DNA of 64,000 nt from contig DATNEW010000009.1 of assembly GCA_035606695.1 (NCBI GenBank), positions 62,001-126,000 on the forward strand, read 5' to 3'. The position numbers and the translations under genes are program-made. Positions within the stretch are counted from its first letter, which is position 1. Every line of letters starts with the position of its first letter. The notes below the pieces were generated by a model. That model worked only from the letters and a program-made list of their open reading frames with translations, had not been told where the DNA came from and ran no database searches. This document shows positions 12,272-19,976 of the stretch, one piece after another. The stretch comes from Gemmatimonadaceae bacterium (GTDB lineage Bacteria > Gemmatimonadota > Gemmatimonadetes > Gemmatimonadales > Gemmatimonadaceae).

Positions 12272-12380
12272 GTCATCCTCGCACGCCAATCGGCGCGACC
12301 GTCATCCTCGCGCGCCAATCGGCGCGACCGTCATCCTCGCGACCCTGAGCGTAGCGAAGGGGAGTCGAGGATCTGCTCCT
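12272..12380. repeat. Family A repeat with two tandem 29-bp units
   Basis: Two nearly identical 29-bp units (12272-12300 and 12301-12329, one difference), each GTCATCCTCGC followed by RCGCCAATCGGCGCGACC, then a third related copy whose right side ends AGTCGAGGATCTG. Each unit contains the palindrome CGCCAATCGGCG. It lies between the aminotransferase start and the ruvA stop. With only two full units and no spacers it is not a CRISPR array. Confidence 0.7.
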
Positions 12381-12389
12381 GTTTTTGAA

Positions 12390-12995
12390 CTAGCCCCGAA
12401 CTTTCCCCAGCGCCGCGCGAATGAGCTCAGCCGCTCCCATTCCCGCGCCACTATCGTCGATCGCCGCTCGCACCGCGCGCTCGGCATCCTGCGTCGAGTA
12501 GCCCAATGACACCAGCGCCCGCACCGCATCCTCGGCTCCCGCACTCTCGGGTCGCGGTCCACCCGGTCCCGCGGCGGAAGAAACTTGCAGATCGTCGAGC
12601 TTGTCGGCGAGATCCAATATCAATTGTTCGGCCTTCTTGCGCCCGACACGCGGCACACTTTGCAGCGTCGGGATGTCACGATTGCGAAGCGCCGTCACCA
12701 ATCGCTCGGCCGTCAGCGTCGAGAGCAACCCGAGCGCGAGCGCCGGCCCCACACCTTTCGCGTTGAGCACGCGCTGAAACACGCGCCGCTCGAATGGCGT
12801 CGCGAAGCCGAAGAGCTGCCAACCGTCTTCCTTCACGACGAGATGCGTGTGCAGCGCCACCGGCTCGCCGACGCGCGGCAGCTTCTCGTACACGCCGAGT
12901 GGAATGGCAAGCTCGTAGCCGACGCCGCCCGGCGTCATGATCTCGACGCGATCGAGATCCTTGCTCAGCAGCGACCCGTTGAGTTGCGCGATCAC
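12390..12995 (-). CDS. ruvA: Holliday junction branch migration protein RuvA
   Basis: DNA-binding partner of RuvB that clamps the four-way junction. From GTG 12995 the protein is 201 residues, normal for RuvA: OB-fold (IAQLNGSLLSKD...PGGVGYEL), two helix-hairpin-helix motifs (VLNAKGVGPALALGLLS and SVPRVGRKKAEQLILDL), a linker, and a C-terminal RuvB-binding domain (DAVRALVSLGYSTQDAERAV). The GTG overlaps the ruvC stop as GTGA, indicating coupled translation. Confidence 0.94.
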   Translation of the reverse strand: MIAQLNGSLLSKDLDRVEIMTPGGVGYELAIPLGVYEKLPRVGEPVALHTHLVVKEDGWQLFGFATPFERRVFQRVLNAKGVGPALALGLLSTLTAERLVTALRNRDIPTLQSVPRVGRKKAEQLILDLADKLDDLQVSSAAGPGGPRPESAGAEDAVRALVSLGYSTQDAERAVRAAIDDSGAGMGAAELIRAALGKVRG

Positions 12996-13516
12996 GCGCG
13001 TCCGGTCCGTGCGCGCGTCGAACGCAGACCGCTCAGCGTCGGCAGCCGCGCCGCCATCAGGCACGCGAGCGCGGCCGCGACGCCGTCCGCCGCATCCGAC
13101 GGCTGCGGCACTGATTTGAGTTTCAGCAATCGCGTCAACATGAACTGCACTTGCTCCTTCGTCGCCGCGCCCGTACCGACGACCGCTTTCTTGATCTCAG
13201 CGGGTGGAATCTCGTGAATCTCGACGTGGGCCTGCTGGCCCGCGAGGAGCACGACGCCGCGCGCATGCCCGAGCACCACGGTCGTGCGGACGTTCTTCGC
13301 GTAGAACACATCTTCAACCGACATGGCGTCGGGCGCGTGGCGCGCGAGCAGCTCCGCGACGCCCTCGTAAATCTCCTGCAAGCGAACGGGCAGCGGATCG
13401 CGCGGCCGCGTGCGAATCACGCCGCATTCGACAAGGGAGACGAGCCCGAGCCCGTCTCCCTTGACCACACCGTAGCCGGTGCTTGCTGTGCCGGGGTCGA
13501 TCCCCAGAACGATCAC
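12992..13516 (-). CDS. ruvC: Crossover junction endodeoxyribonuclease RuvC
   Basis: Resolves Holliday junctions by paired nicks. 174 residues with an RNase-H fold starting IVLGIDPGTASTGYGVV. The four acidic metal ligands are visible: Asp7, Glu68 (in SVEDVFYAKN), Asp141 and Asp144 (in SDAADGVAAAL). Order yebC-ruvC-ruvA is the standard arrangement; it lies 21 bp downstream of yebC. Confidence 0.95.
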   Translation of the reverse strand: MIVLGIDPGTASTGYGVVKGDGLGLVSLVECGVIRTRPRDPLPVRLQEIYEGVAELLARHAPDAMSVEDVFYAKNVRTTVVLGHARGVVLLAGQQAHVEIHEIPPAEIKKAVVGTGAATKEQVQFMLTRLLKLKSVPQPSDAADGVAAALACLMAARLPTLSGLRSTRARTGRA

Positions 13517-13537
13517 GCGATCACTCGCGGTGCGTCG

Positions 13538-14284
13538 TCACTCGGAGCCGGCCATCTCGCTGACGTCGGCATCGAAGTTCGCCCAGACTTTCTGCACGTC
13601 GTCGAGCTCCTCGATCGTCTCGAGCAGCTTGAAGAGCGCTTCGGCGTCCTTGCCCGCAACCTGCACGGTGTTCTTCGGCACCATGGCGAGCTCGGCTTCC
13701 GCGATCTCGACGCCGGCCTTGCGAAGGCCTTCCTGCACGAGGTGAAAATCGCTGGGGCTCGTGGTGACGAGAAACCGCTCGTCTTCGCGCGCCACATCCT
13801 CGGCACCCGCTTCGAGGGCTTTTTCCATCAGCGCGTCTTCGTCGATGCGGCCCGCGTCGACGTAGACCTGGCCCTTCTTCTCGAACATCCACGCCACCGA
13901 GTTCGGTGTGCCGAGGTTGCCGCCAAGTCGCGTCATCTTGCTCCGGACTTCGGCGACGGTGCGCGTCGGATTGTCGGTAACCGCGTCGATGAGCAGCGCG
14001 ACGCCCCCGGGCCCATAGCCCTCGTACGTCACTTCCTGATAGTCGACACCCTCGAGCTCACCCGTGCCCTTCTTGACCGCGCGCTCGATGTTTTCCTTGG
14101 GCATCGATGCGTCCTTGGCGGTGTCGATTGCCAAGCGGAGTCGGGCGTTTCCCGACGGATCGCCGCCGCCGAGCTTCGCGGCCATCGTGATTTCGCGGAT
14201 GAGCTTCGTGAACAATGCACCACGCTTGGCGTCAGTCGCCGCCTTGTAGTGCTTGATCTGCTTCCATTTACTGTGGCCGGCCAT
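13538..14284 (-). CDS. yebC: YebC/TACO1-family protein
   Basis: 248 residues starting MAGHSKWKQIKHYKAATDAK, the universal N-terminus of the family; an ATG nine codons earlier is rejected on that basis. Further motifs are GGGDPSGNARLRLAID and the MPKENIERAVKKGTG segment. Family members are described as transcriptional regulators of recombination genes (PmpR/YebC) and, more recently, as ribosome-associated factors that help translate proline-rich stretches. Gene position upstream of ruvC is highly conserved across bacteria. Confidence 0.95.
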   Translation of the reverse strand: MAGHSKWKQIKHYKAATDAKRGALFTKLIREITMAAKLGGGDPSGNARLRLAIDTAKDASMPKENIERAVKKGTGELEGVDYQEVTYEGYGPGGVALLIDAVTDNPTRTVAEVRSKMTRLGGNLGTPNSVAWMFEKKGQVYVDAGRIDEDALMEKALEAGAEDVAREDERFLVTTSPSDFHLVQEGLRKAGVEIAEAELAMVPKNTVQVAGKDAEALFKLLETIEELDDVQKVWANFDADVSEMAGSE

Positions 14285-14326
14285 AGCACGATCGGGGCAA
14301 AGGGTCTGCATGGAATATACGCGAAT

Positions 14327-14421
14327 GTCATCCTCAGGCGCGAAGCGCTGAAGGACCCCTCTCCTCGGCGGAAAGGGGTCCTTCGCTTCGCTCAGGATGA
14401 CAGAGCTTCGCTCAGGATGAC
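14327..14421. repeat. Family A repeat, copy 4, with duplicated right arm
   Basis: Begins GTCATCCTCAGGCG; the internal hairpin pairs AAGGACCCCT with AGGGGTCCTT; the right arm CTTCGCTCAGGATGAC occurs twice in a row (ending 14401 and 14421). It sits just upstream of yebC and just downstream of the barrel gene, so on the minus strand it is a strong candidate terminator for the barrel's upstream neighbours or a processing hairpin. Confidence 0.75.
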
Positions 14422-14425
14422 CGCG

Positions 14426-15541
14426 CTAGCGGATTCTCACAGCCAGCGTCGCGTGCAGTCCCGTGAGCCCCGCCGTCGCGTTCGCGCCGGTTGCATCCTG
14501 CGCGGCCAAGCGGCCGACCGAATAGCCCACGCTCGGCACCACGGCGTACCCCAACACCGTCATCTGCGAACGAACGCCAAATGTCGCCATGTAGCTCGAC
14601 GCCGCGCCGTTGTTCTGAAACCAACCACGCCCTTCGACGTTCGGCTCGAGAATCATCGAGCCCACCGGCACGCCGTAGGACAACGCCGTGTTGAAGATGT
14701 CCTCGTGCGGCAGGAACGAGCTGTCGGCGAGCGTGCCCGCGGTTCGGTACAGATTCCACCCCGACAACACCAACTCGCCGAGACCAACGGTGTTGTTCGC
14801 GCCGAACTGCGTGATCCACCGGTTGCCCGTGTTGTAGATCGAGCCGGCCAGATTGTCGTTTCCAAAAGTGGAATACGTGAGCCCGACCGAAATGCGTCCC
14901 GTACCGAACGCCCGGTCGATACCGCCGCGCACCCGATACTCGTTGCCCGGCTGGTAGTGCAGCGCCGGTCCGCCGGCCGCATCGAACGGCTCGTACGACG
15001 CCGCGTGCCGCAGGCTCGCGCCAAATCCAAGATTCCAGTCGCCGAGCGGGCGCGCCACGGCAAGGCCGCCGGTGCCGCCGAATCCGCTGCCCATGTTCGA
15101 GATCGGAAACGACAGGAAGTCGCTGCCGATCAACCCCGCGGCCGACTGCTCCGCGGCCGACACCGTCGACTTGCCCGTCGGCAAGTTCACGCCGGCGGTC
15201 AGCACCATGAAGTCGTTGCCGAACGTGTAGTTCGCGCGCACCTGCGTGTCCGTGGCGCCCGAGATGGTGCTCGTCGTCGACTTGCCGCCGCTCGTCTGCG
15301 TCACCTGCGAGCGGGCATACGCCGAGCCCAGGTCGAAGCTCAGCGAGGGCGTCACCGGAACGAGCACGAAGACCGGGACCGAGAATTCGCTGATTGTCGT
15401 GTTCGACGGCGCGTGCAAGTCGTACGAGTGAAACTGCGGCGCCACTCGCGCGCCGACGTCCGTGAAGGATTGCGCGCCGGCCGCCGATGCGATCGCCAGC
15501 GCGAGCGCCGCCACGGCCGTTGTTGAGCGATCGCTAATCAT
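14426..15541 (-). CDS. Secreted beta-barrel-like outer-membrane protein
   Basis: 371 residues. The signal peptide ends about residue 22 (ASAAGA before Gln). The mature protein is rich in Gly, Ser, Thr, Asn and aromatic residues in alternating strand patterns (for example FDLGSAYARSQ, DTQVRANYTFGNDF, GWNLYRTAGT) and ends in an alternating LHATLAVRIR, typical of the terminal barrel strand. It is probably a transporter or porin; no substrate hint. It lies 7 bp downstream of the TPR/CsgG-like lipoprotein on the same strand, so the two form an operon. Confidence 0.7.
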   Translation of the reverse strand: MISDRSTTAVAALALAIASAAGAQSFTDVGARVAPQFHSYDLHAPSNTTISEFSVPVFVLVPVTPSLSFDLGSAYARSQVTQTSGGKSTTSTISGATDTQVRANYTFGNDFMVLTAGVNLPTGKSTVSAAEQSAAGLIGSDFLSFPISNMGSGFGGTGGLAVARPLGDWNLGFGASLRHAASYEPFDAAGGPALHYQPGNEYRVRGGIDRAFGTGRISVGLTYSTFGNDNLAGSIYNTGNRWITQFGANNTVGLGELVLSGWNLYRTAGTLADSSFLPHEDIFNTALSYGVPVGSMILEPNVEGRGWFQNNGAASSYMATFGVRSQMTVLGYAVVPSVGYSVGRLAAQDATGANATAGLTGLHATLAVRIR

Positions 15542-15548
15542 AGAACGC

Positions 15549-16901
15549 TCACGGATGGCCCGGCTGATGGATCTGAATCGTGACCTTCGCGGTCTTCGTC
15601 GACGGGTTGTCGCTCGCCGTGCCCGAGGACGGATCCTTCGCTGGCTGCGTCGTCGTCGTGCCGCCGCCCGTCGTCGCGCCGCCCGCCGTCGACGGGTTCA
15701 ACCCTTCCGCCACCGTCGATGCCGTACCGCTCGACGTGTTCGTCGTGACCGAACCCTGAGACGCCGCCGTGATCGCCGCGCCTTCCGTCGTCCCGCGAAG
15801 GCTCGACTCGACTGTGCTCGCGCTCACCTGGTTACCCGATGCCGCACCCTTCGCTTCCTGACTCTTTGTCTGCGCGGGGCCGAATCCGGGATCGAGTCGC
15901 ACCGCGTTATCGAAAAGGCGGCCGGCTTCGTCGAAGCGGCCCTGATCTTCGAGCTCGAGTCCGCGGCTGAACGACAGGAACGCCGCGAGCGAGCGCGTCG
16001 GCCGCTGCTCGATCGCGTTTCGCTCGGCGGTCGTCAGCTGCACGCTCATGTTCGTCAGAATTCCGAGCACGATGTTCTTTTCCATCGTGAACAGATTGTC
16101 GATCGTCTGCTGATCGCGCGCCTCGGGCGTCGCCGTGGAGCTCGAGGCGTCGACCGCGATCGCGTTCGCCGTGAGCTCGTTGCCCTGCTGTTGAATGGTG
16201 CCCGCCACGATCTGCCGCACACGCAGCAGCTTGCCCAGGCGCACGCCGGTTCCGCCGGCGAGCCCCGCGTGCTGCTGTTGTTGTTGCAGCAAGAGCTCGT
16301 CGAGGATGGCTTGCAGCCGCATGCGCTCGACGACCGTCAACCGCGACACGCGGCTCAGATCCGTGCTCACCAGTTCGGCGAACCCTCGCTCGATCGGCTT
16401 GAGCGTGGTATCGCTGCCGTAGAACGTGAACGGCATCACGGCGACGGTGTTCGGCGGCCCGACGACGCCGTCGAGCTGCGATTCGTGCGCGAGCGCGGCC
16501 TTCGCCTCGACTTGAATTTCCTTGAGTTTGAGCGCCTCGAGGCGCGCCTGGATTTGCTTCTTTGCCGCGCGCGTCTTCCCGACCGCGAGATACGACTGGT
16601 ACGCGGCGCGCGCGCCGGGCACGTCGTTCAGCGCTTCGGCGGTAAGACCCAGATAGAGCGCGGCGACGCCGTCTCGCGGATCCATCTCCGCGGCCTTCTT
16701 CAGCGCGTCGCGTGCATCGTCGTAGCGATTGCCTTTGAAGTACGCGATGCCGAGCGACCGCTCGACGGCCTCGGACTGGGGGTCAGCGGCCCGCGCCTTC
16801 TCGAGACGCGTAATGCTGTCGCCGCTGCCGGAGATGGCGGCCGCGCAGCCTGAGCCGAACAAGGCCGCGCCGACGAGCAGCGCGGATCGAATCATTCGCA
16901 T
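15549..16901 (-). CDS. TPR lipoprotein with CsgG-like domain
   Basis: 450 residues. Type II signal peptide with lipobox FGSGC, Cys19. A TPR region (about 30-130) contains two helix-turn-helix repeats (AVERSLGIAYFKGNRYDDARDAL and GVAALYLGLTAEALNDVPGARAAY). Residues about 145-270 (NTVAVMPFTFYGSDTTLKPIERGFAELVSTDLS... LTVVERMRLQ) match the pattern of CsgG/TolB-like periplasmic domains. A third TPR unit lies near 320, then a long low-complexity Ser/Thr/Gly tail. CsgG-type lipoproteins form outer-membrane export pores for curli-like subunits; no curli gene is visible here, so export is only a possibility. Confidence 0.7.
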   Translation of the reverse strand: MRMIRSALLVGAALFGSGCAAAISGSGDSITRLEKARAADPQSEAVERSLGIAYFKGNRYDDARDALKKAAEMDPRDGVAALYLGLTAEALNDVPGARAAYQSYLAVGKTRAAKKQIQARLEALKLKEIQVEAKAALAHESQLDGVVGPPNTVAVMPFTFYGSDTTLKPIERGFAELVSTDLSRVSRLTVVERMRLQAILDELLLQQQQQHAGLAGGTGVRLGKLLRVRQIVAGTIQQQGNELTANAIAVDASSSTATPEARDQQTIDNLFTMEKNIVLGILTNMSVQLTTAERNAIEQRPTRSLAAFLSFSRGLELEDQGRFDEAGRLFDNAVRLDPGFGPAQTKSQEAKGAASGNQVSASTVESSLRGTTEGAAITAASQGSVTTNTSSGTASTVAEGLNPSTAGGATTGGGTTTTQPAKDPSSGTASDNPSTKTAKVTIQIHQPGHP

Positions 16902-16910
16902 GACAAACTC

Positions 16911-17762
16911 CTACCGGTCGGGATCGAGCATGTCTTCAAAACGCATCCACTGGGCGTAGAAATACAGATCGATGTACCCGGTGGGCCCATTGCGATTCTT
17001 TCGAACGAACAGCTCCGTCGCGCCTTCGATGTCGCGCGCGGGTTCATACATGTCCTGCCGAAACAGGCCGAGCACGACGTCGGCGTGCTGCTTGACGGAG
17101 CCCAAGGCGCCAAAGTCGTCGAGGGTGGGGCGGCGATCCGGCCGGGCAACGAGGTGGGGCAGCGGCGCTGTCGTCATGATGGCGACGTGATGATCGAGGG
17201 CCAATGCCTTGAGGCGCCGTACGACTACCGACAGTTCCTCGTCGAGATCGCGCTGCCCGCCGGCGAGCGCCGTCATCGAATCGAGGACGACGAGATCGAC
17301 CTCGGGCAACGCGTGGAGCTGCGTCTCGAGCTCCGCGACCGAGTGACCGCTAATGCGCTCGACGATCGGCAGATGATCGCGCAGCCGAAGCGCGACCGCA
17401 CCGGCATTCGCCCGCGCGACTTCGTCGAGCGTTCCGTTGCGCAGATCGTCGATGCGCGCCCGCGCCTCGATGGCGATGACCCGCTCGAGCACCCGCTCGA
17501 CACTCGCCTCCGCGGTGAGAAATGCGACGCGCGACGGTTGAAACGCGGCGCGAATCGCGACGGCGAGCGCCAACGCGGACTTGCCGCTCCCGACGTCGCC
17601 CCCGAGCACGACCAGGTCCCCGCGACGGAATCCGCCGCCGAGCATCTTGTCCAGACTCGGGAACCCGCAGGGGATGGTGTCACGGCTTGGTGCGCCGTCG
17701 CTGACGGCATCGACACGAGACAGCAAGACGGAAAGGGGGGAAATGTCGGCGCTGCGCGTCAT
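16911..17762 (-). CDS. RecA/DnaB-C-terminal-like P-loop ATPase
   Basis: 283 residues from ATG 17762; the open frame upstream is Arg-rich shadow. A single RecA-fold domain: entry motif FPSLDKMLGGGFRRGDLVVL, Walker A GGDVGSGKSALA, Walker B LVVLDSMTAL, and the DnaB-like segment DFGALGSVKQHADVVLGLFR with C-terminal FVRKNRNGPTGYIDL. This is the C-terminal half of a replicative DnaB helicase without the N-terminal primase-binding domain. Possible roles are a helicase loader-like or KaiC-like regulator; DnaB itself is about 450-500 residues. It lies 9 bp upstream of the TPR lipoprotein start and may share a transcript. Confidence 0.75.
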   Translation of the reverse strand: MTRSADISPLSVLLSRVDAVSDGAPSRDTIPCGFPSLDKMLGGGFRRGDLVVLGGDVGSGKSALALAVAIRAAFQPSRVAFLTAEASVERVLERVIAIEARARIDDLRNGTLDEVARANAGAVALRLRDHLPIVERISGHSVAELETQLHALPEVDLVVLDSMTALAGGQRDLDEELSVVVRRLKALALDHHVAIMTTAPLPHLVARPDRRPTLDDFGALGSVKQHADVVLGLFRQDMYEPARDIEGATELFVRKNRNGPTGYIDLYFYAQWMRFEDMLDPDR

Positions 17763-17830
17763 GGGCCATAATACGGTCCTGTATCGAGCCGGAGCAAGAA
17801 GCAGAACCTCGGGGAGACGCTTGTTAGCGC

Positions 17831-18247
17831 TTATCCCACAAGCGCTTGCGCATCGAGCGTCGCGGCCAGGCGATCGAGTTCCAATCGTGCGTGCGGATCG
17901 AGAAACGTCGCGGTGACGGCGATCACATTGCGGACGCCGTCGGCGGCCGCGGCGGGCGTCCCGGCGGAGGCTTCGACCAGCTTGGCGATCGCGGGCCGCA
18001 CGGGAGTCGGAAGCGCCAAATTCGCGAGCCACGTCTTGGCGCTTGTCGCGCGATCCGTACGCAACGCTCCGCTCAGCCCCCGCTCGGGCAGCGTATCGTG
18101 CGCCAGTCTCGCGGCGAGATAAATCGCCAGCGCGACTTCACGCTGCCCGCCGAGGGCCGCGCGCCCGGCGAGCGCAGCGAGCGCCGGAAACCGAAAGAAG
18201 TTCGGCGCCAGGGCGTACGGCGGGTTGAGCGATGGCAGCGACGGCAC
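17831..18247 (-). CDS. Small alanine-rich hypothetical protein
   Basis: 138 residues from GTG 18247. Ala/Leu-rich and probably all-helical: PPYALAPNFFRFPALAALAG at the start and FLDPHARLELDRLAATLDAQ near the end. No signal peptide, catalytic motif or known domain can be seen. Low Arg and sensible Leu/Ala periodicity favour a real gene over a shadow frame. It lies 68 bp upstream of the DnaB-C-like gene on the same strand. Confidence 0.55.
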   Translation of the reverse strand: MPSLPSLNPPYALAPNFFRFPALAALAGRAALGGQREVALAIYLAARLAHDTLPERGLSGALRTDRATSAKTWLANLALPTPVRPAIAKLVEASAGTPAAAADGVRNVIAVTATFLDPHARLELDRLAATLDAQALVG

Positions 18248-18276
18248 GCGTCAATAATAGCAAACTCGCCCATACG

Positions 18277-18337
18277 CCCCGACGCCCATACGCCCATACG
18301 CCCCCCGACGCCCCGACGCCCCGACGCCCCGACGCCC
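18277..18337. repeat. G/C-asymmetric tandem array upstream of porX
   Basis: Seven to eight units of GCCCCGAC or GCCCATAC on the plus strand; the minus strand therefore reads GGGGCGTC or GGGCGTAT with more than four regularly spaced G3-4 tracts, a G-quadruplex-type pattern. It occupies nearly the whole gap between the divergent hypothetical gene and porX. The same GGGCGTAT unit recurs at 61315-61367. Confidence 0.8.
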
Positions 18338-18343
18338 TATATT
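18338..18343 (+). promoter_or_regulatory. Possible -10 element placed for a leaderless porX mRNA
   Basis: TATATT lies 6 bases before the porX ATG (18350), the spacing expected between a -10 hexamer and a transcription start at the A of ATG. There is no Shine-Dalgarno sequence upstream (only C-rich repeat) and no good -35 hexamer; the repeat array sits at -35. Confidence 0.35.
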
Positions 18344-18349
18344 TCCCAA

Positions 18350-19912
18350 ATGGCTCAACCGGCGAAATCCGTCCTCTGGGTTGACGATGAGGCGGAGCTC
18401 CTCGAACCGCACCGCATCTTCTTGCGGGACAAGTGGTTCGACGTTGAAACCGTCACCAACGCCGACGACGCGGTGGAGATGGTCCGCCGCAAGCCCTTCA
18501 ACCTCGTGCTCCTCGACGAGCAGATGCCGGGCAAGCGCGGCCTCGACGCGCTGCGCGAGCTGCGCGAAGCCGACCCCAATGTCGCGATCGTGATGGTCAC
18601 CAAGAGCGAGGAAGACTCGACGATGACCGAAGCGATCGGCAATGCGCTCGAGGGCTACCTCGTCAAGCCGGTCACGCCGCGCCAGGTCTATGCGGCGATC
18701 ACGCGTCTCCTCGAGGGCTCGCGTATTCGCCAGCAAGCGGTGGCGCGCAAGTTCGTCGAGCGCTTCCGCGACCTGCAGGAAGAGCCGTTGCGCGGCCTGA
18801 CCTGGCGGCAATGGATCGACCGCTACATCGAGGTCGTGCAGTGGGATCTCGATCTCGCGGCCGCGAACGAAACGGGTTTGTACGAGTCGCTCCAGGGCCT
18901 CTATCCCGATCTCCGCCGCGAGTTCGCGATCTACATGAAGTCGGCTTATCCCGGCTGGCTGCGCGACCTCGAGGGCGACCGGCCGCCGCTGTCGATCGAC
19001 ATCGTGCCCGAGTTCCTGATGCCGATCTTCAAGGCGGACAAACAGGCGCTCTTCGTGATCGTCGATTGTCTCCGGCTGGATCAATGGCGCGCGCTCGAAC
19101 CGATCATCGCGCCGATGTTCGACATCGAGACGACGCACTATTTCAGCGTGCTGCCCACGGCGACGCCGTATTCGCGGAACGCGCTGTTCAGCGGCTTGTT
19201 TCCGGCCGAGATCGCGGCGCGCTTCCCCGACTGGTGGGGCGAGCGTGAAGACGAGACGCTCAACGCGCACGAACGCCAATTGCTCGAGGCGCAGCTCGCC
19301 GAGCTCGGCTCCAAGCTGCCGGTGCGCTACGAAAAAGTGTCGACGGCGAACGAGGGCGACGACGTCGAGCGGCGCCTCTCGCGCGTCATCGCGCCCGAGG
19401 GGATTTCGGCGTTCGTGTTCAACTTCGTCGATCTCCTGACGCACGGCCGTTCGGAGTCGGCGATCCTGTACGAGGTGGCGCGCGACGAGATCGCGCTGCG
19501 CCAGATCACCCAGCAGTGGTTCAAGCGCTCGGCGCTGTTCGCGGTGTTGCAGGAGGCGGCGCGGCGGAAGGTGAAGGTGCTGATCACGAGCGATCACGGC
19601 TCGATCCACTGCCGGACGCCGGCGACGGTGTTCGCCAAGCGCGACGCGACGCAGAATCTGCGCTACAAGTTCGGCGAGGACCTGCGGGCGGAGAACCCGG
19701 AGCAGGCATTATTGTTTACTAATGAGGATTCTTTAAAACTCCCCCGGCGCGGCCTCGGGGCCAACTCGCTGCTCGCGACCGGCGATTCGTTTTTCGTGTA
19801 TCCGACGAAGCTCAGGGAGTATCAGAGCCGGTATCGCGGATCGTTCCTGCACGGCGGCGTGACGCCCGAGGAATGCATCCTGCCCGTGTCGCTTCTCACG
19901 CCGCGGCGGTAG
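18350..19912 (+). CDS. porX: PorX-like response regulator with PglZ (alkaline phosphatase-superfamily) domain
   Basis: 520 residues, the length of PorX. The receiver domain (1-120) has Asp12/Asp13, phospho-acceptor Asp56 (LLDEQMPGKRG), Thr84 and Lys107. A helical linker follows, then a PglZ-type phosphatase-superfamily domain from about residue 230 (FVIVDCLRLDQWR, metal Asp), with YSRNALFSGLFP and TSDHGSIH (metal Asp/His) later. PorX regulates type IX secretion in Bacteroidota, and its PglZ domain cleaves cyclic oligonucleotides in P. gingivalis (family knowledge). No T9SS component is visible in this window, so the target here is unknown. A partner sensor (PorY) is not adjacent. Confidence 0.88.
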   Translation: MAQPAKSVLWVDDEAELLEPHRIFLRDKWFDVETVTNADDAVEMVRRKPFNLVLLDEQMPGKRGLDALRELREADPNVAIVMVTKSEEDSTMTEAIGNALEGYLVKPVTPRQVYAAITRLLEGSRIRQQAVARKFVERFRDLQEEPLRGLTWRQWIDRYIEVVQWDLDLAAANETGLYESLQGLYPDLRREFAIYMKSAYPGWLRDLEGDRPPLSIDIVPEFLMPIFKADKQALFVIVDCLRLDQWRALEPIIAPMFDIETTHYFSVLPTATPYSRNALFSGLFPAEIAARFPDWWGEREDETLNAHERQLLEAQLAELGSKLPVRYEKVSTANEGDDVERRLSRVIAPEGISAFVFNFVDLLTHGRSESAILYEVARDEIALRQITQQWFKRSALFAVLQEAARRKVKVLITSDHGSIHCRTPATVFAKRDATQNLRYKFGEDLRAENPEQALLFTNEDSLKLPRRGLGANSLLATGDSFFVYPTKLREYQSRYRGSFLHGGVTPEECILPVSLLTPRR

Positions 19913-19928
19913 GGATGCTGCTCCATCG

Positions 19929-19976
19929 CGGAACTCCGACCGACGGTGCGCAGCGCCGCAGGGAGGAGCGATAACC
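19929..19976 (+). repeat. Family B repeat, copy 1, supplying the RBS of the ABC exporter
   Basis: Degenerate copy: GGAACTCCGACCGACGGTGC, then GCAGCGCCGCAG, then GGAGGAGCGATAACC directly before ATG 19977. The terminal GGAGGAG is an ideal Shine-Dalgarno sequence about 8 nt from the start codon, so the repeat end doubles as the ribosome-binding site. Confidence 0.65.

Noticed and set aside
12272-12380. CRISPR-like tandem repeats
   Set aside because: Only two full units, directly adjacent with no spacers, and no cas genes.
13151-15526. Plus-strand open frame of 791 codons opposite ruvC, yebC and a barrel gene
   Set aside because: Spans three unrelated genes and repeat DNA with no motif; shadow frame.
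15549-16901. Curli secretion system from the CsgG-like lipoprotein
   Set aside because: No csgA/B/E/F-like gene in the window; the domain alone is widespread.
18277-18337. CRISPR or coding repeat
   Set aside because: Units are 8 bp with no spacers and lie between genes.
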